Shown: positions 1-4,338 of the stretch, one piece after another
Layout of the letters: every line of letters begins with the position of its first letter
Numbering within the stretch: the first letter of the stretch is position 1
Assembly (NCBI GenBank): GCA_030834765.1
Contig: JAUQXG010000121.1
Location: 1 to 5,455 of the forward strand
Source: Lutispora sp.
GTDB taxonomy: Bacteria > Bacillota > Clostridia > Lutisporales > Lutisporaceae
Reading direction: 5' to 3'
Length of the DNA: 5,455 bases
Translations under genes and position numbers: made by a program
The notes under the pieces: model-generated
What the model was told of the DNA's origin: nothing
The model's input: the letters and a program-made list of their open reading frames with translations, nothing else
Databases searched by the model: none

Positions 1-87
1 TAAATCTACAGCTGATACACCAGCTAAACTTCCATTAAAATTACCTATTGGCGTTCTAGCCGCACTGACAATGACAACTTCTTTCAT
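1..87 (-). CDS. Acetyl-CoA acetyltransferase (thiolase), N-terminal fragment cut by window edge
   Basis: Only the first 29 codons are present; the gene runs off the left edge. The protein begins [15 protein letters not shown], the hallmark opening of thiolase-superfamily enzymes and close to clostridial ThlA/AtoB proteins. The family condenses two acetyl-CoA to acetoacetyl-CoA, or runs the reverse thiolysis, in the cytoplasm; this is the entry step to butyrate or polyhydroxybutyrate formation. The catalytic cysteines and histidine lie outside the window and cannot be checked. The ATG at 85-87 is preceded by a perfect AGGAGG at 95-100 with 7-nt spacing. A MaoC-type enoyl-CoA hydratase lies upstream on the same strand after a 161-nt gap, but that gap holds a sigma-54 promoter, so the thiolase probably has its own transcript. 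Family assignment is firm; chain-length specificity is not known. Confidence 0.9.
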   Translation of the reverse strand, partial: MKEVVIVSAARTPIGNFNGSLAGVSAVDL

Positions 88-142
88 TAAAATTCCTCCT
101 ATAATAAAATCTGTAATTTATGATCGCTAATTGTTAAATACA

Positions 143-158
143 TGCAATATTTATGCCA
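143..158 (-). promoter_or_regulatory. Sigma-54 (-24/-12) promoter for the thiolase gene
   Basis: Read on the minus strand the site is TGGCATAAATATTGCA. It matches the sigma-54 core TGGCAC-N5-TTGCA at every fixed position except the sixth (T for C). The invariant GG and GC are separated by exactly 10 bases. The transcription start should lie near 132, giving a leader of about 45 nt that contains the AGGAGG at 95-100. Sigma-54 promoters need an ATP-dependent enhancer-binding protein; none is encoded in the window. About 20 nt upstream there is a second TGGCAC, but its -12 half reads TTATA and is degenerate. Confidence 0.72.
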
Positions 159-171
159 CTTTTATAACGAT

Positions 172-188
172 TGTGCCAAAACAGCACA
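172..188. repeat. Inverted repeat TGTGC-N7-GCACA upstream of the sigma-54 promoter
   Basis: The arms TGTGC (172-176) and GCACA (184-188) are perfectly complementary around a 7-nt centre. The site lies about 40-56 nt upstream of the predicted thiolase transcription start. No T-run follows on either strand, so it is not a convincing terminator. A similar repeat lies at 697-714. It may be a binding site for a dimeric regulator; this is inference, and the arms are short. Confidence 0.35.
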
Positions 189-248
189 TAAAGTTTCAAT
201 CCAACATTCTTTTATATTGTATAGCTTAATTATTTATTTTATGTATGT

Positions 249-665
249 TTATATATCCTTAGGTGCAAGAACTACCGCTTCACCTTCTATTACAATCTCA
301 TTTCTTTGATTATAGCAAATTGTTTTTAGCCTGACTCTGCCCTTTTCCAGCTTTTCTAATACTTCTACCTCGGCTTTAATTGTATCTCCTATCCGAACTG
401 GTGCTTTGAAGTTTACACTTTGTGACAAATATATAGTGCCAGGTCCTGGCAATTCCATTCCTATTGTCGTGGATATGAAGCTGCTTACAAGCATGCCGTG
501 AGCAATTCTTCCGCCGAATTTAGTCGTCTTAGCTTTCTCTTCATTGATGTGTGCCCAATTAAAATCACCTGTAATTCCTGCAAACATATATACATCCGAT
601 TCTGCTATCGTTTTTTCAAAATGAGCCTTTTCCCCGACAATTAATTGTGAATACGTCTTTCCCAT
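249..665 (-). CDS. MaoC/PhaJ-like (R)-specific enoyl-CoA hydratase
   Basis: This 138-residue protein has the size and pattern of a single hot-dog-fold MaoC/PhaJ hydratase, which reversibly hydrates trans-2-enoyl-CoA to (R)-3-hydroxyacyl-CoA and acts as a cytoplasmic dimer. The hydratase-2 motif is visible at about residues 28-45: AGITGDFNWAHIN supplies the catalytic pair Asp34 and His39, matching Asp31/His36 of Aeromonas PhaJ. The conserved IAHGML segment follows at about 54-59. The usual Pro after GDFN is Trp37 here. The start ATG (663-665) has GGAGGA at 671-676 with 5-nt spacing. A diguanylate cyclase lies upstream and a thiolase downstream on the same strand. The thiolase suggests short-chain acyl-CoA metabolism, either butyrate or hydroxyalkanoate type. 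No PHA synthase is in view, so the pathway is open. No clear sigma-A promoter was found in the 123-nt gap upstream. Confidence 0.88.
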   Translation of the reverse strand: MGKTYSQLIVGEKAHFEKTIAESDVYMFAGITGDFNWAHINEEKAKTTKFGGRIAHGMLVSSFISTTIGMELPGPGTIYLSQSVNFKAPVRIGDTIKAEVEVLEKLEKGRVRLKTICYNQRNEIVIEGEAVVLAPKDI

Positions 666-696
666 AATTATCCTCCATTCATATTATTATTTTTAT

Positions 697-714
697 GTGC
701 CCAAATTCAGGCAC
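697..714. repeat. Inverted repeat GTGCC-N8-GGCAC upstream of the MaoC-like gene
   Basis: Perfect 5-base arms at 697-701 and 710-714 flank an 8-nt centre, in the leader of the hydratase gene about 32 nt before its start codon. On the plus strand the left half reads GTGCCCAAA, against GTGCCAAA in the repeat at 172-188. No T-run follows on either strand, which argues against a terminator. It could be an operator or activator site shared with the thiolase promoter region; this is inference. Confidence 0.35.
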
Positions 715-788
715 TGTTATGCTGTATTGATATAGTAATTCATAGATTTACTCCGTTTTACTAAATTCTTCATGCTTATATAATATTA

Positions 789-1826
789 TTACTCTTCACT
801 ATATGTACAAACTATATTTCTTCCAAGGGATTTAGCTTTATACATAGCTTTATCAGCCTGCATGATAAGAGTATCAATACTTTCATGGGTACCATATTTA
901 GGTGAAGCTATTCCAAAACTTGCCGTAATGTTTATAGGTTCATTTAAATATACTAATTTTATTGATAATTCTTCCACCGCACTTCTTATACGTTCTGCTA
1001 TGATTCTAGCTTGTTTGCCATTGGTATTTGGTAAGCATATTATGAATTCTTCGCCACCGTGCCGGCCAATAATATCATATGGTCGACATATATTGGTCAA
1101 GCATTGTGTGAACTTTTGTAAAGTATAATCACCGGCTTGATGTCCGTATGTATCATTAATCTTTTTATACTCATCTATATCTGCTAATATTAAGCTTATG
1201 GGGTGCCCTTCCCTAGCTGCTCTATGAATTTCCTCATTAAGCCTATCTTCAAATGCCCTACGATTCAATATTCCTGTCAAATAATCAATGGAAGCCAATT
1301 TCTCTGCTTCCAATTTTGCCCTTTCCAATTCTTTTTCTACATATTTTCTTTCTGTAATATCTTGTATTTGACCAATCAAATTTTGAGGTTTACCGTCTAT
1401 ATTATATAAGACGGATAAAGCTAACAATGCCCATATTATTTGCCCACTTTTATGAAAAAAGCGTTTTTCAGCATGAAAACATAGAATTTCCCCTGTTAAA
1501 AGCTCTTTCAATGAAATAATATCCTCATCGAAATCATCAGGATGAATAATTTGGTCAAATTCCATATTTAATAACTCTTCTTGTGAATAACCAACTAAAT
1601 CACATAAAGCAGGATTTACCCTAATAAATTTTCCTTCTAAAGACGATAGATACATTCCAACAGCAGCACTATTAAAGATTGCTTTAAGTCTTGCATTAGT
1701 TGCTCTTAGTTCTTCCTCGTTTTCTTTACATATTTTGAATTTTGAATTAGCAAAAACAAGGATTTGCCCTACCGCTAACAACAAAGCCAATACAATAGCA
1801 ATATTAATAAACCCATCATAAATCAT
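789..1826 (-). CDS. Membrane-anchored PAS-GGDEF diguanylate cyclase
   Basis: The protein should make the second messenger cyclic di-GMP from two GTP. Residue numbers count from the upstream GTG at 1833-1835; subtract 3 for the chosen ATG. One N-terminal transmembrane helix (about 8-29) leads into a short charged linker, a PAS sensor domain (about 46-163, ending in the QDITERK signature) and a GGDEF domain (about 180-343). The GGDEF domain looks active: DYLTGILNRR at 184-193, the metal-binding LADIDEYKKIND at 217-228, and GGEEF at 260-264. An intact inhibitory I-site RxxD (Arg251, Asp254) stands at the PleD-like spacing before GGEEF. No EAL domain is present. I chose the ATG at 1824-1826 because GGAG lies 8 nt upstream; the in-frame GTG overlaps that site and has a weaker GGTGAG. 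The signal sensed by the PAS domain is unknown. The gene ends 123 nt before the hydratase gene without a visible terminator, so read-through is possible. Confidence 0.93.
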   Translation of the reverse strand: MIYDGFINIAIVLALLLAVGQILVFANSKFKICKENEEELRATNARLKAIFNSAAVGMYLSSLEGKFIRVNPALCDLVGYSQEELLNMEFDQIIHPDDFDEDIISLKELLTGEILCFHAEKRFFHKSGQIIWALLALSVLYNIDGKPQNLIGQIQDITERKYVEKELERAKLEAEKLASIDYLTGILNRRAFEDRLNEEIHRAAREGHPISLILADIDEYKKINDTYGHQAGDYTLQKFTQCLTNICRPYDIIGRHGGEEFIICLPNTNGKQARIIAERIRSAVEELSIKLVYLNEPINITASFGIASPKYGTHESIDTLIMQADKAMYKAKSLGRNIVCTYSEE

Positions 1827-2187
1827 AAAGTACACTCCATTAGCTCACCGCTATATCCTTAGTAAAACAATAATACAGATTAAGCATTCTATACAAAGTA
1901 TCATTTTCCTCTGAGATTACAAGTTACCCTTCATAAGCTCTTACTATAAATTCTATACACTTTTCCAAAAATAGCAATAGCAAAGTGAATCATTCACTTT
2001 GCTATTACTATTCAGACAAAAAAGTTCTTTACTCTCGTTTCAGCTCTTCTATTCTATATCTAACTGCTGCCGGAGCAGCCACTATCATAATAGACTAATC
2101 GTCATTTTTCACTATTATGGAACACTTTATACAATTGGATACAACTAAAAAGACTGCATTTATAGTTGCTTCTATTTCTACCTAAAG
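1827..2187. other. Intergenic stretch of about 360 bases without a recognisable gene
   Basis: This lies between the VOC gene and the diguanylate cyclase, both on the minus strand. It holds a long palindromic terminator (1967-2012) and a small GC-rich hairpin GCTGC-CGGA-GCAGC at 2066-2079. On the minus strand, in the VOC reading frame, 2098-2181 is open, followed by a TAG and then a 19-codon ATG frame at 2029-2088 (product begins MIVAAPAAVRYRIEELKRE). I do not recognise either piece; they could be the decayed end of a small gene or chance. No convincing promoter for the cyclase gene was identified. Confidence 0.5.
1967..2012 (-). terminator. Palindromic terminator for the arsR-VOC unit
   Basis: A perfect 15-base inverted repeat (1976-1990 against 1992-2006) is centred on a single base. 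After one mismatched pair it extends by five more pairs (1970-1974 against 2008-2012). On the minus strand the structure runs into TTTTT (1971 to 1967), suiting an intrinsic terminator about 175 nt after the VOC stop codon. The plus-strand side is followed by A-rich sequence, so termination should act only on minus-strand transcripts. The stem is AT-rich, so its strength is uncertain. Confidence 0.6.
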
Positions 2188-2571
2188 TTACTTCTGCGCG
2201 ATCTGAATAAGGTTGCCGCATGTATCGTCAAAGACAGCTATTGTGACTTCACCCATTTTTGTCGGCTCCATAGTAAACTTCACGCCTTTTTCCATTAATC
2301 GTTTGTATTCTTTACGAATATCTGCAACGCCAAACATTGTTGCTGGTATGCCATCGGCAAATAGCTTCTTTCGATATTCTTGGGCGGCAGGATGGTCATT
2401 CGGTTCGAGTAAAAGCTCCGTACCGTTTTGATCATCCGGAGAAACAAGCGTTATCCACCTGAATTCTCCGACGGGAACGTCCTCCTTTTTTATAAATCCC
2501 AGCTTTTCCGAATAAAACTCCAGTGCCTTGTCTTGATCTTGTACGAATATACTGGTAACAATGATTTTCAT
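2188..2571 (-). CDS. VOC-family (glyoxalase/bleomycin-resistance fold) protein
   Basis: This 127-residue single-unit vicinal-oxygen-chelate protein shows the two beta-alpha-beta-beta-beta halves. The first has the VQDQDKALEFYSEKLGF signature at 10-26 and TELLLEP at 51-57; the second has GVADIRKEYKRLMEKGVKF at 81-99 and DDTCGNLIQIAQK at 115-127. Family members bind or transform small molecules, for example glyoxalases, dioxygenases, and fosfomycin or bleomycin resistance proteins. The usual first-strand metal ligand is not His, and the C-terminal Glu position is Gln123. A classical metal-dependent glyoxalase I role is therefore unlikely and the substrate cannot be named. The start ATG (2569-2571) has a strong AAAGGAGG at 2581-2588. 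The gene lies 124 nt downstream of an ArsR-type repressor on the same strand, a common pairing in which the repressor controls the VOC gene. Confidence 0.88.
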   Translation of the reverse strand: MKIIVTSIFVQDQDKALEFYSEKLGFIKKEDVPVGEFRWITLVSPDDQNGTELLLEPNDHPAAQEYRKKLFADGIPATMFGVADIRKEYKRLMEKGVKFTMEPTKMGEVTIAVFDDTCGNLIQIAQK

Positions 2572-2695
2572 ACTGTTTTGCCTCCTTTGATATATGCGAC
2601 GTATGGTGGACTGCTAACATCTGGCTGCAAGCAAAAACAGCCCACACACTCATCAAAATTCCTATTCCGATTTTGTTACTTGCTTTTTTATAAAA

Positions 2696-2971
2696 TTACT
2701 CTATCCATCCTTTCAGCAAGTTTTTAAGTGGCTCGTTGTTGAATATAAGTACTCGATATTTCCCCTTTCGTTTTGATTTTACAAGCCCTGCATCATCCAA
2801 TACAGATAGATGTTTAGCTATCGCCTGTCGCGAAATGTTAAGGTTGTGCTTCGTAATTAGACGTATCGTAAGTTCGTACAACGTCACCTCGTTGCGTTCG
2901 GATAGTTCGTCTAATATCAGCCGCCGAGTCGAATCGCTGAGTGCCTTGAATATCGCATCTTTATCCCACAT
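2696..2971 (-). CDS. ArsR-family winged-helix transcriptional repressor
   Basis: The protein is 91 residues, the size of a minimal ArsR/SmtB repressor. It opens with the family pattern AIFKALSDSTRRLILDEL (6-23) and has a recognition-helix region ISRQAIAKHLSVLDDAGLV (46-64), followed by the wing KSKRKGKYRVLIF (65-77). It has no cysteine and lacks the ELCVCDL metal-binding motif, so it is probably not a thiolate metal sensor. It resembles the ArsR-type regulators found beside VOC or SRPBCC genes. The ATG at 2969-2971 is the only sensible start: an in-frame TGA lies two codons upstream, and there is no Shine-Dalgarno sequence. The promoter just upstream predicts transcription starting on the ATG itself. 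The gene probably represses itself and the downstream VOC gene through the palindrome at 2983-3002. The effector is unknown. Confidence 0.92.
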   Translation of the reverse strand: MWDKDAIFKALSDSTRRLILDELSERNEVTLYELTIRLITKHNLNISRQAIAKHLSVLDDAGLVKSKRKGKYRVLIFNNEPLKNLLKGWIE

Positions 2972-2977
2972 ACATCA

Positions 2978-3007
2978 ATTATAAGCAACCGTACGGTTGC
3001 TTGTCAA
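2978..3007 (-). promoter_or_regulatory. Sigma-A promoter of arsR, predicted leaderless
   Basis: On the minus strand a perfect -35 TTGACA (3002-3007) and a perfect -10 TATAAT (2978-2983) are separated by 18 bases. Counting seven bases beyond the -10 places the transcription start at about 2971, the A of the arsR ATG. The spacer is almost entirely occupied by an operator-like palindrome, so a bound repressor would directly block RNA polymerase. Confidence 0.85.
2983..3002. promoter_or_regulatory. Perfect 20-bp palindrome, probable ArsR operator
   Basis: AAGCAACCGT is followed directly by its exact reverse complement, giving a 20-base perfect palindrome. It fills the spacer between the arsR -35 and -10 boxes and touches both. 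Position, symmetry and the adjacent winged-helix repressor gene make it the likely autoregulatory operator. Binding by this particular ArsR protein is inference. Confidence 0.75.
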
Positions 3008-3120
3008 GAACCGTATTCAACCTTTTTCTCCAACAATAAAAGTTACTACCCCTAGTACCCAGATATAAAAAGTTCACAAGAACATATTAATCAACAATAT
3101 ATCAAATGAATTTTCTCAAA

Positions 3121-3149
3121 TTGACAATCATAATAACATATGTTACTAT
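3121..3149 (+). promoter_or_regulatory. Sigma-A promoter of the padR-DUF4180 gene with embedded palindrome
   Basis: A perfect -35 TTGACA (3121-3126) is followed after 17 bases by TACTAT (3144-3149) as the -10. The palindrome TAACATATGTTA (3134-3145) lies in the spacer and overlaps the -10. Allowing one mismatched pair, the symmetry extends over 3130-3149. PadR proteins commonly bind dyads with ACAT/ATGT halves at their own promoters, so autorepression is likely. Transcription should start near 3156, shortly before the ribosome binding site. Confidence 0.65.
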
Positions 3150-3179
3150 TAACCTATATTATTAAAAGAGGTGCGTTCA

Positions 3180-4097
3180 ATGTCAATCAAATCAGCAATA
3201 TTAGGTATCCTTAGTTGGAAGCCTTCAACAGGATATGAATTAAAAAAGATTTTTGAGGATTCCTCCTTCATGTATTGGTCTGGTAATAATAATCAAATTT
3301 ACAAAGCTCTCATTAGTATGGAAAATGAAGAACTTGTTATAAGTAAAGTGATTCATCAGGATAACTCTCCTTCAAAAAAAATATATACCATAACAGAAGA
3401 AGGACTTAAAGAACTAAAAGAGTGGGTTATATCATCACTAGAGGCTCCTGAAATAAAAAAAACATTTTTGATACAACTTGCCTGGTCAGACATGTTAAGT
3501 AATCAAGAATTAAGTGAAATTCTCACAAAATATGAAAATGAAATCAAAACGCAATTGATTATGCAGCAGGAAAAATACAGACGTTCTATTCATTCTCCTA
3601 ATAGAAGCAGTAGGGAAAGTTTAATATGGGAGATGATTTCAGAAAACATTATTTCAACCTATAATAATGAACTTAATTGGGTCCGTGGAACCCGTCAGAA
3701 GTTGTTTAAAAATGAAATTGTGGAGGAAAAATATAAAATGAACTATCAAATTAGAGAAATAGAGAGTAAAAAATATATTGAACTGATTTCTACTACCGAG
3801 CCATTAAGTACTGAGAATGATGCACTTGATCTGGTGGCTTTATGCTGGGAACATGAGACACATGTGCTTATGATACACTATGCAGCCTTATCAGAAGACT
3901 TCTTCAAACTTAAAACCAAAGTGGCTGGTAGTATTATTCAAAAATTTATAAACTATGATATAAAAGCTGCTGTTATTATCCCTCAGGCGACAATTCAAAA
4001 AGGGAGATTCAAAGAGATGGTCATGGAAACAAACAAAGGCAATCATTTTAGAATATATGAAGGTAAAGAAGAAGCTGAAAGATGGCTTTTGAATTAG
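3180..4097 (+). CDS. PadR-family regulator fused to a C-terminal DUF4180 domain
   Basis: The 305-residue protein is about 120 residues longer than ordinary PadR/Vir_act_alpha_C regulators. Residues 1-85 form the PadR winged helix: AILGILSWKPSTGYELKKIF, then NNNQIYKALISMENEELV and the wing KKIYTITEEGLKELKEW. Residues 90-178 match the helical dimerisation region (Vir_act_alpha_C type). Residues 187-305 look like DUF4180: DALDLVALCWEHETHVLMIH, the EDFFKLKTKVAGSIIQKFINY stretch near 239-259, IKAAVII, then METNKGNHF and a terminal EEAERWL. DUF4180 has no known activity to my knowledge; here it may sense a ligand or partner. GAGGTG (3168-3173) lies 6 nt before the ATG at 3180; an in-frame GTG at 3171 overlaps that site and is unlikely. 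The gene is divergent from arsR and precedes a broken alpha/beta-hydrolase remnant, a possible former target. Confidence 0.9.
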   Translation: MSIKSAILGILSWKPSTGYELKKIFEDSSFMYWSGNNNQIYKALISMENEELVISKVIHQDNSPSKKIYTITEEGLKELKEWVISSLEAPEIKKTFLIQLAWSDMLSNQELSEILTKYENEIKTQLIMQQEKYRRSIHSPNRSSRESLIWEMISENIISTYNNELNWVRGTRQKLFKNEIVEEKYKMNYQIREIESKKYIELISTTEPLSTENDALDLVALCWEHETHVLMIHYAALSEDFFKLKTKVAGSIIQKFINYDIKAAVIIPQATIQKGRFKEMVMETNKGNHFRIYEGKEEAERWLLN

Positions 4098-4302
4098 AAA
4101 GACAAGTTTTGGATCGACTTTTGTCATAGAGTCTGGATCAAAGGATAATCCACCACTAATCCTTCTACATGGAAGTGTATCGAATTCATTTACATGGAAA
4201 GCAATCTTTTTCTCACTACTTGGAAAGTAGGGTCAACATTATGGAACGCTTTCATGACGTTTAATAGGTCAAGAGGGTGGATTTGCAACTTTTTATGAAG
4301 CT
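4096..4302 (+). pseudogene. Degraded alpha/beta-hydrolase remnant
   Basis: One plus-strand frame reads FVIESGSKDNPPL followed by ILLHGSVSNSFTW, the N-terminal strand and oxyanion-loop HG motif of alpha/beta hydrolases. It continues as KAIFFSLLGK and hits TAG at 4228-4230; a second in-frame stop, TGA, lies at 4255-4257, and hydrolase-like residues fade after that. There is no start codon in the frame, no GxSxG nucleophile elbow and no catalytic His region. As I recall, KAIFFSLLGK-W-G resembles a segment from the later half of this family, which would mean an internal deletion fused it to the N-terminus and the Trp codon became TAG. The remnant overlaps the last bases of padR-DUF4180 and faces bioB. 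The right limit is approximate. Confidence 0.6.
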
Positions 4303-4323
4303 ATGATATGCTTGAAACGGCAT
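4261..4323 (-). other. 20-codon reading frame with good RBS just after bioB, probable truncated gene start
   Basis: AGGAG (4333-4337), directly after the bioB stop codon, lies 9 nt before an ATG (4321-4323). This is typical of a translationally coupled downstream gene, but the frame stops after 20 codons (TAA at 4261-4263) and I recognise nothing in it. It runs antisense through the hydrolase remnant. The simplest reading is that a second gene once followed bioB and was lost except for its start region. A real micro-protein is possible but unsupported. Confidence 0.3.
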
Positions 4324-4338
4324 AACCTTATTCTCCTG

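Noticed and set aside
131..147. Possible Rex-type redox operator near the thiolase start of transcription
   Set aside because: Only one half-site (TTGTTAA) fits; the second half matches poorly, so chance in AT-rich DNA is more likely.
437..451. Perfect palindrome TGCCAGG-T-CCTGGCA inside the hydratase gene
   Set aside because: It encodes the ordinary Pro-Gly-Pro-Gly turn of the protein and has no promoter context; coincidence of codon choice is the simplest explanation.
1833..1835. GTG as the start of the diguanylate cyclase
   Set aside because: It overlaps the GGAG that suits the ATG at 1824-1826, and its own upstream GGTGAG is weaker.
2623..2642. Hairpin GGCTG...CAGCC between arsR and the VOC gene as a terminator or attenuator
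   Set aside because: The stem has only five pairs with a 10-base loop and no T-run after it on the transcribed strand.
2432..2656. 74-codon minus-strand frame overlapping the VOC gene start
   Set aside because: It is out of frame with a well-supported VOC gene, and its product has no family features.
3109..3123. CodY-like box overlapping the padR -35 element
   Set aside because: It has about three mismatches to the 15-base consensus, and such matches are frequent by chance in AT-rich genomes.
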